From: Sorghum bicolor | Taxonomy: Eukaryota; Streptophyta; Magnoliopsida; Poales; Poaceae | Reading direction: 5' to 3' | Assembly: GCF_000003195.3 (NCBI RefSeq) | Contig: NC_012878.2 | Coordinates: 21,342,771 to 21,406,770, forward strand | Length of the DNA: 64,000 nt | In this document: positions 34,327-45,170 of the stretch, one piece after another | Numbering within the stretch: position 1 is the first letter of the stretch | Layout of the letters: every line of letters starts with the position of its first letter | Position numbers and translations under genes: made by a program | The notes under the pieces: model-generated | Databases searched by the model: none | What the model was told of the DNA's origin: nothing | The model's input: the letters and a program-made list of their open reading frames with translations, nothing else

Positions 34327-35804
34327 TGTTGACATTCGTTAAGTGCAATAATAATAAGAAAAATTCCGCAAGCGCACAGAACATCATCGTAGCATTTTAC
34401 CGGGAGTATTCCAGGTATCGTTATTTATATTTTACCACTAGGAAGCTAAGGTCAAAGAATCTGATAACTTACTATCATGCATCTACTTATTTAATAAACC
34501 AACTAGACTAAAGTAGGGGTAAATGATATATGATAGGTAATAATATAAAGGTGAGAATTCTATGATAAATGCGTAGATAGCCATAGCGGGAGGACAACGG
34601 GAGAGACCTAGGTTCCTTTATACTTCTCTATTACTTCAGTTCTAAGATAACAAAGAATGAATAGATATAGCAATCACATATTAGCACATTGGGACATCAG
34701 AACACCAACCACAGAAAGAGAACTGGAATAGGGCTGGGAAGCTCTGACTACGGTCCTACAAACACCGATCCGAACGAGGTGGAATACGTCGACCGTTAGG
34801 GCTGTCACTACCCTAGGGCTACCACAACAATCCGCAGGACTGAGTGCAACCTTAGGTAACCTCTAGTATAGACACCACGTCTGCACTAATGATTACTACT
34901 CTAATTACCATGAATAACTAGAGCACTCGATGCGAACGGAGATCCTATGCCAAACTATAACAACTATACTACACGATAATAATAAAGGCATAAAAGTAAA
35001 TAGAGAAGATAAATATATTAATGCATAAATCTTACAATAAATATAAAGACATACCAAAACTCTGAAGACTTCTCCAGAACCGAAGCATAGCTCCGCTCTC
35101 CCTAACTCCCGACTAGAACTAATCTACTACATTGGAATGTCTAGCCCTAATTCTCTATAGAGGAAAGGTTATCCTTCGAGGGCACCTCTCAACTCTATAA
35201 TGATATGTTCTCCTCCAGGGGCCAGGGGCCTTGCTTATATAGTCCTCCTCCTTTGTGCGTTTTTGGTTCAGCAGGCGATGTGGTACTAAAGTTTCCACCA
35301 TATCTCATTAAAATGCCCATAGGCCTTAATGGACCGAAATCTAATTTGGGCCCAATTAATCCCGCAGCTCTTTTATGTGGAGTCCTTTTATTAATATCTC
35401 TTGATTCCAAACTCCAAATATAGCAAATAATATATGCATTTCGATTAGCTCGACGAGATCTTTGTGATGGTGTACTCTATTCTGTGATTGGTGCTTGCAC
35501 CAGGGTGTGCGCCCAAGGGGGAGGGCAGGCGCCCTAACCCCGGGCTCGTTCGACCTTCCGTTCGTTGCCGTGGCTTCTGGACTCTTTTAGATGTAGGATA
35601 ATTGCGCGGCATGTTAATATCTCTATGTAAACCTGACGTGTGGGCCTTTCTTTCGTATTTCCTGATAATCCCCTATAGAAATAGACAAACACCAAAACTC
35701 ATAGAAATCTGTCAGATGAAACCCTAAGTCTAGGTGTCGGTTGCATTTGGATCCTTTTTCATGATTAGTTGACGGTTAAATGTGAGCATTAAGGACCGTC
35801 AACA
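34327..35804 (-). mobile_element. Solo LTR 1, Athila family of Z (1478 bp)
   Basis: TGTTGAC...GTCAACA ends with ATAAG on both sides and no interior. It is homologous to the LTR of Z (45171-46399), which fixes minus orientation, and to solo LTR 2. It carries a CTATATAAG TATA box on the minus strand near 35234-35242, a GC-rich palindromic block near 35510 and the U5 motif at 34364-34377. Origin by LTR-LTR recombination. Confidence 0.93.
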
Positions 35805-35983
35805 ATAAGGCCCATGGGAAGTCAAGGTAAAGAGTGGATAGCATGCCAACTTATTTAAATTGCGAATGAATGCTTTGTTATAGGTAAGATACTCTTGAAT
35901 TATATCGGCATAGTAGCAACTCCTCATCAACAACCATACTTAAATATTTGCACGAGATGAGCAAAGGTTAAGCTTGGGGGACT
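35805..35983 (+). other. End of E2 interior with polypurine tract
   Basis: Resumes E2 after solo LTR 1. The tract TTAAGCTTGGGGGACT (from about 35968) directly precedes the 3' LTR at 35984. B has the same AAGCTTGGGGGAG at its 3' LTR. Confidence 0.82.
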
Positions 35984-36317
35984 TGTTGGCAGTCATTATA
36001 GACCAATCATAAACTGCCAACTTGATCCAAAAGGAGAAGAAGCAATCATATTATATACACACATGCATTTTATTACTAACAAGTTCCACTTGTACCATAG
36101 TGATTATATTTTGCAGGAATTATAGTGCAACAAGTGGAAATGTGCCATACCACAAAGAAAGCACAAAGTACCAAAAGACGTATTTAGAAATGCGCAAACC
36201 AAGAAAATAGAGAAAGACCTGAACAACATAGAACTGGGCCTAATCGTAACCATGGGAGAGATCCAGTCCTAGAGCCAAACCGACCACGCGAAGGCGGTGC
36301 CCAGGGGGACCCAACTA

Positions 36318-36346
36318 GGGTGCGGTCGCACCCTGTGCGGGCGCAC
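36318..36346 (+). promoter_or_regulatory. Double GC palindrome in LTR-a
   Basis: GGGTGCG-GT-CGCACCC (36318-36333), then GTGCG-GG-CGCAC (36335-36346), 112 bp before the TATA box at 36458. Confidence 0.75.
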
Positions 36347-36457
36347 CCCTGGAGGCGGCAAACCAGGCCCATCTTTCTCACGTGGTTGCATGCCGCCATG
36401 CATAGGATGGTTTCACCTACTACCAAATTTAGATGCGACGAACCATCCTATTTCCAC

Positions 36458-36464
36458 TATAAAA
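36458..36464 (+). promoter_or_regulatory. TATA box of LTR-a
   Basis: TATAAAA in a C-rich context; probable start of R about 30 bp downstream. Confidence 0.75.
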
Positions 36465-37706
36465 AGTGAGGCACTCCCCCCTTTTCAACACACACATCAT
36501 TTTGGAGTCAATTTACCTCACACCTCTCACTTGTATCTTTAGTCTAGATTAGTAGTAGAGCAAGGCAAGAGCTAGCAAGGATAGCTTATCTCCTTGGAAG
36601 AAAGGATCTTCTTGGTATGAATAATATTCAATCTTCTTCCATGAGCACATTCTATTCATCTTTATATGATTATGCATATGAACTAGAGTATGGTTGTGTT
36701 CTGATCATGTTCATAGTATATGATCTAGTTCTTAGTTCTTGTGCTATGTTCTTGATATGTTCATCTTTGTTGTTCATTGTTCTTCAGATTAGTATGATTA
36801 GGATTAGAATTAGGTATTGGATGATGGTTCAATGTGTTGTGATGGTTGCTCTTAGCCTAGCCTGTCACTCCGAAGGGGTGGGGCCCGCTGGGGTTAGGAG
36901 TTGTTTCCAAATACGTGAACATGGTGTTCAGGTATGCGGGAATCAGTGGATGTGTGGGTATATTTCTGGTAGAGGGGTAGGTGGCAGGGTAGTGACAGCT
37001 CTGTCATCCTTTGCATTCCCCCACGATCAGGTATTCCGATAGGAGTTCTGTAAAGTCTCTATCGGCTGAGTATCCAGCTGCGGGGATCTCCCATCATCTC
37101 AAGCTTAGTTCTAACTCTATTTATTGCTAATTACATGATCCGCTAACAGTTCTATGCATAGTTATATGTGACCCATGCCTGCTCAAGTAGATTTATTTCT
37201 TTATTCATTATTTATTATTTCTCTTCTATTTTATCCTTGAGGTTGATCCAATGTGTGTCCACTATCTTGAATATCATGTTTATTCGTGTTTACTCTATGT
37301 CTACCAAGCATTCAATAAGTGATCATGTTTACACCATGTTTCATCCCTTTGCCTTCCTATGGGAATTATAAATTCGACACCCTTGAATACTCATGGTTTG
37401 AAATGCTACAGTGAACTATCGATTGGCGTACCTAAGTACCATTACTTCAGATTGTAATCCTTGTGCACTCTCAAGCGTAGTGCCACAGCTTTGCATATCG
37501 CAAGTAAGGATGGTTAGGAAGGCCAATCCAACATTCCTAATTATTTTTACCAGACTGCACTGCTAAGGCCGGCGCCCTCGAGTTGCCTTGGGTTATCTCT
37601 TTGATGTAGCGATAGTTACGGTATGCCAACACCCGACATTTCTGGTGCCATTGCTAAGGATGGATCTATGGTCTATTTTTAGTAGTGACACTAAGAAATG
37701 CCAATA

Positions 37707-38385
37707 GGGGCGAGTGTGAGCATCATGCCGAGATCAGTCTTTGACAGGCTGAACTTCACCAGCTTGGAGCCAACCACCATGACACTCCAGTTGGCAGACT
37801 CATCAGTCCGGTACCCCACAGGGATTGCTCAAGACATCCCTGTCTAGATCAGAGGATACTATGTTCCAGTGGATTTTGTGGTGCTCAACATGCTCACTAA
37901 AGAAACACCACTAATCCTGGGAAGACCATTCTTGAGTACGGCTGGAGCACAAATTGATGTTGGGGCTAGAGAAATCCGCTTCAACATTCATGGCCAAGAA
38001 GAGAAGTTCGAGTTTAGGCCATGCCGTCAATAAGAGTGCAACATGATACGCATCCTCTATGTTCCAAACCCCCAAGGCGTCGGGCAGGTTGAGATCCAGC
38101 CTCAACTTATTAAAAATACAAAAATATCTAAGAAAAAGCCGGAGCCAAAAGAAAAGGAGGCTCCTAAGAAAATAATAAGGAGTAGAAAAAGAAAATAGCT
38201 CCTAAAAAGAATGAAAAGAGGGACGAAGTCCCCAAGCCTTCACAACCGAAGCAGGTGTGGAAACCAAAGCAGAAGGTTGAACAAACTTCCACACCTCCAA
38301 AGGTGATACTGCTAAAGTGGAGGCCCAAGCAGGTGCAACCGTCTACTCCTCCCAAGACGGATGTGCCATCATCAAGCAAGAAATA
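37707..38385 (+). pseudogene. Protease, C-terminal part, with Lys/Pro tail (X)
   Basis: Starts inside the retropepsin domain just after the catalytic Asp (residues SIMPRSVFDRLNF). It continues with [33 protein letters not shown] and the flap/C-terminal motif [14 protein letters not shown]. An in-frame TAG lies near 37843. The following K/P-rich tail shifts frame near 38200. The upstream half of the domain is separated by E2. Matches the Athila protease. Confidence 0.78.
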
Positions 38386-38817
38386 ATGGGAGAAGAGTCC
38401 CGCTCAACAGACTATAAAGATGAGCTCTTGCCGAAGGTAAATCGGTAAGTTATCCCTAGGTAAGTTTCTACTTATAAAAAATATATAAATATATATTTTT
38501 TCTTTTAATTATTTATTTTGAATAAATTATTTCTATTTATGTTTTGAATAAATCGTGCATTTGTTGTATTTATGACTAGTCCATATAAACCCTATGATCT
38601 TTTCTTCATTTTTGAATCTTTGTGACCATGGGTATCAATCACTCATAAATGCATGATAATGTGATAGCTTTTAGAAAGTTTTCAAAATTCGAAACTCTAT
38701 CCCACACACTATCACTCTGATTCCACTGTGCATCACGATTGATCGTAACCAGGATTGCGAAGTACTCAGAGAGGGAAAGAAATACCCGAAAGACTGTGGC
38801 CGACTGGTGGACCCAGT
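38386..38817 (+). other. Non-coding spacer in X
   Basis: AT-rich, no coding. Leads into the internal promoter. Confidence 0.6.
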
Positions 38818-38966
38818 GGTGCGGGCGCACCCTAGTGCGGGCGCACCCCCAGGTCCGCCAATCGGCCCCAATCTTTTTCCCTTCCTCTTCTGCACTGATT
38901 AGCATCACGTCCATGGTTATGATCAAGTTGTTTCTAGATCAGAGACTGCGTTAGCTCCTATAAAAT
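38818..38966 (+). promoter_or_regulatory. LTR-like internal promoter in X
   Basis: Two GTGCG-GG-CGCAC palindromes (38819-38830 and 38835-38846) followed after 113 bp by TATAAAAT (38959-38966). The same arrangement stands in LTR-a (112 bp) and LTR-b (113 bp). The few bases after the second palindrome also resemble these LTRs. Confidence 0.68.
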
Positions 38967-39056
38967 CCTCCATAGGCCTCTTCTCTTCTCACACCAACCA
39001 TTTCTCATCTCCCTCTTGTGAGGATTGCTAAGCTCTCCCATTCTTCAGTAGTAACC

Positions 39057-39797
39057 ATGTCTAGCTATGCCCTCTCCCTGATCAATGCTCCCAAGACCAT
39101 AGCCAATCTAGACATAGCACCTTACCAAGAGAGTTCTACCAAGGAGGTCCATGTTGAGAAGAGAAAGTCGTTAGCATTGTTACCAGCAAACCACAAAGGG
39201 CCCACCAATAGCGCCGCCAACATACCCGCTACTTCCCGTTCGTCCACTAGCAACATAGGACTTAAGAGTAAAGCCCCTAGTGGTGATAGGCAAGGCAATC
39301 ATGCTGGTAGCAAGATGGGTGGCAAGGCCAAGAACACGGAATCGTCCAATACTCTCCCTAGGATCAGGAGGCACTTGCCACAATCGTCAATCAAGCGTCG
39401 TGCAGGACAGTACGAGAGCAGCGATGAAGAAGATGATCCCAATATCATCGCCGAGCTTTTAGCTAAGCAGGCTAGCCTATGTGCTGAGTTACGGGTTTTA
39501 GAAGACGACCTAGAGGAAAAGAACACTGAGATTAGGAACCTCAGTGATGATGTTAATAGGTTTCGCTTCAAGTTTAATACTAACCTTAGAAAGGTCGCTG
39601 AAGCCTTAGGTGTTAGTCGCCTTGTTGAAGATCTTAAGACCACACCTCCTACACAAATCTTTGTTTTGGCACATTTTTCCTTTTCGCAATATTTATGTTT
39701 CAAATATTTTTTCCCTTCCAATGTAATGTGCCTATTCAAAGTTAGCAATAAAAAAAGTTTGTTTATCTTGTGCACTTGTTTTCTATATATATTGTGA
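39057..39797 (+). CDS. Accessory coiled-coil protein of X, function unknown
   Basis: An uninterrupted frame of 246 codons from the ATG at 39057, about 90 bp after the TATA box. Upstream in-frame codons exist back to 39018 but lack an ATG. The first half is S/T/K/N-rich and basic. About residues 115-190 hold an acidic patch (SSDEEDDPN) and then a leucine-rich coiled coil (ELLAKQASLCAELRVLEDDLEEKNTEIRNL). The C-terminus becomes hydrophobic and aromatic (about 210-246), possibly read-through into non-coding DNA. I do not recognise the family. An intact frame in an otherwise broken element is notable, although chance survival is possible. Confidence 0.5.
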   Translation: MSSYALSLINAPKTIANLDIAPYQESSTKEVHVEKRKSLALLPANHKGPTNSAANIPATSRSSTSNIGLKSKAPSGDRQGNHAGSKMGGKAKNTESSNTLPRIRRHLPQSSIKRRAGQYESSDEEDDPNIIAELLAKQASLCAELRVLEDDLEEKNTEIRNLSDDVNRFRFKFNTNLRKVAEALGVSRLVEDLKTTPPTQIFVLAHFSFSQYLCFKYFFPSNVMCLFKVSNKKSLFILCTCFLYIL

Positions 39798-40296
39798 CTA
39801 ACCATGACATGAAAGAAAACAAGTGTGGGAGATTCTATCAAAAATCTCAGTTTGTGCAAACCCTCTTCCCCCAAAAAGATTTTCAAATGAAGTGCTTAAA
39901 AAGATGTTACCTTCGTACTCCATCGAACATGTCTCCTATGTTCAAATATGTTTTGCATACTTTTTATTCTTAGCTAATATCCCTAGAGATTTATGAACAC
40001 TTGTTATAGGGACCCCATTTTATCTAAGTAATTGACGTATGTGTTATAGTTTGATGACATGATGCTTGCTGGTTCTTGCAAAGTACTTGGGTTTTCTTTT
40101 ATAAAAAGCAAAATTCAATAGCAAGTTTCTTGAATGATCAAGCTTTATTCCTACCATGGCCAAATATTTGTTCATGATTAAACCTTCTACATGTGCTGCT
40201 TGCTCTGTGTTGAGTTTGGTCATATTTTTGGACCACTCTCAAGAGATGTTTCATGCCTCTAAGATCAGAATTCACTTGCACCCACCATATAAAAGC

Positions 40297-40426
40297 CGAC
40301 TCTCACACTGAGAAGTCGCGCACGACATGCTTTCTCCATCCACCCAAAATTTCGCCAACTTTTACACTGAGGGTTGCGCACATGTATCCACCAAATAAAA
40401 ATGCCAATATCTCACCCTGAGAATTG
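40297..40426 (+). repeat. Three stem-loop repeats of X
   Basis: Each has about 9 paired bases and a 3-nt loop: CAC (40306-40308), CAC (40365-40367) and CCC (40415-40417). Repeat 2 keeps pairing through G.U pairs where E2 has Watson-Crick pairs. Repeats 1 and 3 each have one bulged A. Confidence 0.8.
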
Positions 40427-41167
40427 TGCATTCATAAACATTCCTTGCATTTGTTATCATAAAGCTCTCTTTCGTTTTCATCAAGAATCATAGGAATGGG
40501 CTATATATATAAAAAAAAATTATGAGAAACAACCAAAGGGGCAAAATGGGGAAAGATTCATACCCGTTCAAAAAATAAATAAATAAAGTAAATTTGTGTT
40601 ATAGCCCATATCCTCTCATGTTTTTCATCTCATTTCAAAAGAGTCTTGATGCAAGGAATGTTGCAAAAAAAAGTAGTGATAGGATTCCACCAAAAATTCC
40701 ACACACTTGCACATTCTAATCTAAGGGTATGGCGCACTCCCTCCGGTATGGTCCTAGGTTTGACTCAACAACATATGCAGGGTAAGTAACTTCCACCATC
40801 ATACTTACCCAAAACTCCAGATAAGCCTTTTAGAAGTAGGATGATCAAAAAGAAGGCATCAACTCTTTATGCCTTGGTAAGGAACCACTCACATATTAGG
40901 AGGGACTTGAGAGCATCATTCAAGAAACATATGCTATCTTTATTTTTCAAAATCTTGTAAAACCCCAAGTTTTTGTGCAGGGACTATGTAAGAGGATTTG
41001 AATCCAAGGTGTTCCATGTTTCAATTACCCAAGATAGCTTGGTAGACACTATGAAGTTCATAAATCCAGGTGAAGCTGGGAATAACCTGTATGCAGATTC
41101 TTTTGACAAGGAAGATGAACCCATTTGGTCTTTAGTGCCTTCACTCGAGGACGAGCAAAAGACCAAG

Positions 41168-41178
41168 TGTGGGGGAGT
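41168..41178 (+). other. Polypurine tract of X
   Basis: GTGTGGGGGAG directly before LTR-b. Confidence 0.75.
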
Positions 41179-42926
41179 TGTTGTTACCCCTTATCTTATA
41201 ATTATAAACATCATTTTAATAAATAAAATAAATAGATGGTTGTGCTTTGAACTAACCTTTCCACAAGTTTTGTTGCAAATATCAATTTCAGGTATGACAC
41301 GTGGAAAGGCGCAAAAGACACGAGAAAGCGCACATCAAGAAAGTGTATTGAGAAAAGGAGCAAATCAAAGATAAATAGAAAAGCCCACCAAAACACCAAA
41401 CTGGATCCATCCGTAACCACGGGAAGGATCAGGGCCCAGAGATGAACCAACCACACGAAGGCGGTGGCCAGGGGGGCTCACCAGTGGTGCAGCCGCACCC
41501 TAGTGCGTGCGCACCCCCGGTGGCGGCAACTCGGTCCCACCTTTTTCAGGCGGTTGCATGGCGGCATGCATAGGACGGTTTCACCTCCTACCAAATTTAG
41601 ATCGCCAAGAACCGTGCTTGTTGGGCTATAAATATACGGCTCCACACCATTCAACACACACACCATCATTTGGAGCAATACACCTCACATTTCTACACTT
41701 GTTCTTTACTTTAGATTCAGTAGTAGAGCAAGGCAAAGCTAGCAAGGAGATTTTGTCTCCTTAGAGGATCTTAGAGCTTCTTCGTACGAATACAATTCAG
41801 TTCTCCACCATGAGCAAGCTCTTATCATATTTATATGATTATGCAATTGAATTAGAGTATAGTTGTGTTCATATCTTGTTCATAGTATATGAACTAGTTC
41901 TTAGTTCTTATGCTATGTTCTTGATGCGTTCATCCTTGTTCTTCATCGTTTATCGAATTAGTATGAATAGACAAAGGATTAAGATTGGGGTAACGGTTTG
42001 TTGGGCTGTGATGGCCACTCTTAGCTGAGCCTGTCAATCCGAAGGGTTGGGGTCCCGGGAGGCTAGGAGGCTTTTCCAATTACACGAGCGAGGTGTTCGG
42101 GTATGCGGAGATCAGCAGATGCGTGGGTATCTTTCAGGTAGAGGGGTAGGTGGTAGGGTAGTGACAGCCATGTCATCCCTGGTATCCCCCCACGATCAGG
42201 TATTCTGGTAGGAGTTCTGTAAAGTCCCTATCGGCTGGATGTCTACGTGCGGGGATCTCCCCAAAGCCTTTGACTTAGTTCTAACGCTAGTTATATTGAT
42301 TAGATGTTCTACTAACAATTCTTTGCATAGTTATATAAGATCAATGCCAGCTCAAGTAGTTGTTCTTTATTTCTTTTATTTCCTTATTTTCTCTTTATTC
42401 CTTGTGGTTGCCCCGATGAGTGTGTCCACTATCCATATTTTAAGAGCCTGCCGTGACCCCTGATTAGACTATGTCTACCTATGCATCTCAATAAGTGATC
42501 ATGCTACAAACCAAGCTAGATGCATTTGTTACACCCTCCTACGGGATTAAATACGATAACCCTTGAATACTCATGGGTTAAAATGCTACAATGATAGTTC
42601 TGTTTGCTTGCAGTTTTATTCTTTATATTCATGAACTATTGATTGGCGTACCTAAGTACCGTTACTTAAGATTGTAAACTCTGTGCATTTATCTGGCATC
42701 GTGCTACAGCTTTGCATATCGTAAGTAAGGATGGTTAGGATGGCCAATCCGGCATTCCCAATTATTGTTACCAGACTGCACTGCTAAGGCCGGCACCGTT
42801 AAAGGCCTTGGGTTATCTCTCTAACGTAATGATAGTTATGGTATACCAACACCCGACATTTCTGGTACCATTGCTAATGATGGATTTATAGTCTATCTTT
42901 AGTAGTGACGCTAAGAAATGCCAACA
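41179..42926 (+). repeat. 3' LTR of X (LTR-b, 1748 bp)
   Basis: Begins TGTTGTTACC and ends TGCCAACA. It shares the double GC palindrome (41486-41514), TATA box (TATAAATA, 41627-41634) and R/U5 layout with LTR-a, but its first 30 bp differ and lack the U3 hairpin. Directly followed by the protease of Y, with no PBS. Confidence 0.83.
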
Positions 42927-43469
42927 GTGCCTCTAGTTGATGCTATGCAGGTCCCGACATATGCGAAATATTTGAAGGATATGCTTAATAAGAAGAAACC
43001 TATACCAAGCGCAGAAGTGGTAAAATTGACAGAGCAATGTAGTGCTGCCATACTCAATCAATTACCAGAAAAGAAGAAGGACCCAGGGAATCCAACCATT
43101 TTTTGCTCAATTGGGACCCAGCAATTTGATCAAGCACTTTGTGATTTGGGAGCTAGCGTCAATGTCATGCCCAAGGTAGTGTATGACAAGCTTAATTATT
43201 ATTCATTATCCCCAACCTCTATAGTTTTGCAGTTGGCAGATCAATGACTCCAATATTCGGCCAGGATAGCTGAAGACATCCTAGTGAAAATTAGAGATCT
43301 CTTACTCCCGGTTGATTTTGTTGTTCTGGATGTTAATCCAAACTTTAGAACACCGATAATTTTAGGACAACCATTTCTGAGTACTGCTAATGCAACAATT
43401 AATGTTGGAGCTGGAGTTATCCAACTCATCATTAATGGGAAGGAAGAAATATTTTGCTTCCATCCGTGA
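42927..43469 (+). pseudogene. Athila protease (Y)
   Basis: Reads VPTYAKYLKDMLNKKKPIP, VKLTEQCSAAIL and ALCDLGASVNVMPKVVYDKL, in which the catalytic motif is D-L-G. Further on come PVDFVVLD and PIILGQPFLSTANATI. One TGA at 43245 interrupts it, and it ends with TGA at 43467. The frame is otherwise well kept. DLGAS in place of DTG/DSG is usual in Athila proteases. It would process the polyprotein. Confidence 0.85.
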
Positions 43470-44229
43470 CATGAACAGGGCTCATCCACAATGGAAAAGC
43501 ATGTCGACAATGATCACGGGCAGCCACGACACCCACCATGATCACCATGGAGAGGAATGAAAAGCTCCTTAACAAGGCAAGTAAGCAAAGGTATGTATTT
43601 TTATCCCTAATTTCACTATGTTTCCGTTAAGTAAATTTAATTTTCTACATAATCTAGTTTAGTAGGGTAATTAGTAGTGTCGAAGGGGGTGATGTGACAC
43701 AAAGGGGCTAGCGCCCACCAACATTTCCTAGCATCTACCACCCCCTCCTATTGTTCTTTTCCTCCTTTCACTTCTTTGATCATTCACATGTGCACAAAGG
43801 CCAAAGTAGGGTAGTAGAGGTGAAAAACTAGTATTCTCCCCTACTCATTTCTTTCTCTCCTTTTCCTTTCTTTTCACTCAAGAGATTAGAGCCATGCGCA
43901 TACCTTTGTTGGATATTTGTTGCATGGTGAGCATCCTAGAGAGAGTACCATAGCAAAGCAACAAAAGTTGGAGGACCAAGGCTGGCGCCTGCCACCTTGC
44001 TTTGGCAGCCGCCACTCCCCCTTGCCTCCTTTCCTGCTCCATGCACTCAATAAGTTCCTAGGCATTCCTCATTCACTCACCAGCAAACACCACACTCTCT
44101 CCTTCTTTCATTTCTTTGCCCTTGCCTCCAACACACACTACGTGAAGCCCTTTTGATTATTTACTAATCAAGAGACCTCACTAAGCAAGGGACAGGTTCA
44201 GCTAGGGAAGTGGAACACCCTCTTGGGGT
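43470..44229 (+). other. Non-coding spacer in Y
   Basis: Between protease and extra ORF, pyrimidine-rich in 43720-43880. No RT or integrase motif and no clear promoter seen. The space normally filled by pol is absent. Confidence 0.6.
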
Positions 44230-44986
44230 GTGTTTATTTTCCTAACCCATCACCTCTCTTGTTTAGTTGTGTTTGCGTGCAGGAACTTGTGGAAAAAAGT
44301 ATTCAAGAAGAAGAACAAGGATGGAAGTAGCAGAAGCCGACCGAACCAACACACTCGCTTCGGGTCCAAGAGTGATTCTAGCAGCCATAGAGAACATCCT
44401 AGGGGTAACATCCCCTCGAGAAGCACCTCATGTGGTGGAGGATCAATGTATATTGATCACTCCAGCCAATCACCATCCATCATGGGTATTCAACCACCCA
44501 CGGTGAGGGTGCTAACCGACGTCAACCAAATTGTTTGGTAGAGCCGACGAGAGCGAGAAGCATTCCTTATGATCATCGACCGCAACTTCCTCCACACGTG
44601 CCGCATCAACCCCGACGTTCTCAATAGCACAGGTATAATCACTGACTTCCAATTTATTTTTCATGCTTTGGGGTGGGAAAATGCATGGCAAGTAATTGAG
44701 GATGGGTGCAAAGAGCTCACAATTGAATTCCTATGCACGTTAGAATTATCTGCTAGTCACTGCAAGTTTAGAATGTTTAATGAGGAATTTACTTATATAT
44801 GGAAGTAATTTAGTACATTACTAGGTTTTGATAGAAGCTATGAATTAAATATAGACAAAGCATGCATATTCTATGATAAGAAAACCTTTTGGAAAGAAAT
44901 AGCAGATAATAGAACCCATCAAATGCCTAGGACTAGCAACATTCATAATCCTACTTTTTTATTTTTCCACTGGTTTATGGTAAAAG
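44230..44986 (+). pseudogene. N-terminal part of the Athila extra ORF (Y)
   Basis: One frame with stops at 44539 and 44806. A basic, Ser-rich start (KKVFKKKNKDGSSRSR) is followed by the conserved part ALGWENAWQVIEDGCKELTI, EFLCTLELSASHCKFRMFNE, LLGFDRSYELN and FWKEIADNRTHQ, then IHNPTFLFFHWFMVKG. This is the N-terminal half of the plant Athila extra protein; the C-terminal half in another copy is at 4571-5337. The frame stops being recognisable where Z begins. Function unknown. Confidence 0.66.
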
Positions 44987-45145
44987 GTCAGTTTCCGAAG
45001 GTGTTGCAAATTGATAGATCGATTTAGAATCTTGGTTTTCCATAAGGTAAGAATAAAGAAAATAAAGAATATAAAAAATAAGAAAATACAGTATAGATAC
45101 AAGCTAGTAGTAAGACTCAAGGTTATCTCAGCAAACCGTCTTTCT

Positions 45146-45162
45146 CCCCGGCAACGGCGCTA
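45146..45162 (-). other. Primer-binding site of Z (tRNA-Asp)
   Basis: On the plus strand CCCCGGCAACGGCGCTA is the 3' end of plant tRNA-Asp including CCA, with one mismatch. It lies 8 bp from the LTR. It is diagnostic for Athila elements. Confidence 0.88.
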
Positions 45163-45170
45163 GAAATGCT

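Larger units (their letters stand above)
4571..37706 (+). mobile_element. Element E2: Athila-lineage Gypsy, 3' part, heavily interrupted
   Basis: Pieces are 4571-6230, 33661-34326 and 35805-37706. They hold the end of the Athila extra ORF, a long 3' non-coding region with stem-loops, a polypurine tract and the 3' LTR. T (6231-33655) and a solo LTR (34327-35804) are inserted in it with clean target duplications. The 5' part is cut away by M at 4571. The right end abuts the protease of X at 37707, so E2 sits inside X. Confidence 0.7.
35984..37706 (+). repeat. 3' LTR of E2 (LTR-a, 1723 bp)
   Basis: Begins TGTTGGCA and ends TGCCAATA. It is homologous to LTR-b (41179-42926), most clearly around the GC palindromes, TATA box and R/U5. 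The first 38 bp form a hairpin (GTTGGCAGT / ACTGCCAAC). No PBS follows: the next base already belongs to the protease of X, so this is the outer end of E2. Confidence 0.85.
39798..41178 (+). other. Athila 3' non-coding region of X
   Basis: AT-rich with no convincing coding. It carries three stem-loop repeats (40297-40318, 40356-40376, 40405-40426) matching those of E2, and ends in the tract GTGTGGGGGAG before LTR-b. Confidence 0.72.
37707..42926 (+). mobile_element. Element X: Athila-lineage, 5' part lost, with accessory ORF
   Basis: Contents are a protease C-terminal half, a Lys/Pro-rich tail, an internal promoter, a coiled-coil ORF, a 3' non-coding region with three stem-loops, a polypurine tract and LTR-b. 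E2 sits in its protease on the left. X itself ends at 42926, where the protease of Y begins. No RT or integrase in the window. Confidence 0.72.
42927..44986 (+). mobile_element. Element Y: Athila-lineage fragment (protease and extra ORF)
   Basis: The oldest visible layer of the left nest. It starts inside the gag-protease junction (VPTYAKYLKDML) because X is inserted there, and ends at about 44986, where the truncated element Z is joined. No pol between protease and extra ORF, so non-autonomous or deleted. Confidence 0.68.

Noticed and set aside
36617..37042. 141-codon frame in LTR-a as a membrane protein
   Set aside because: It lies in R/U5 of an LTR, the hydrophobic character comes from T-rich DNA, and the homologous part of LTR-b is not open in the same way.
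35984..42926. LTR-interior-LTR tandem array (LTR-a and LTR-b as the two LTRs of one element)
   Set aside because: Each LTR has a polypurine tract on its left but no PBS on its right, and the DNA to the right starts in mid-protease at two different points. Nested insertion explains this better.
45146..45162. Fragment of a tRNA-Asp gene
   Set aside because: Only the 17 nt complementary to a primer are present, at the exact PBS position of an Athila LTR and including the non-genomic CCA. It is a PBS.
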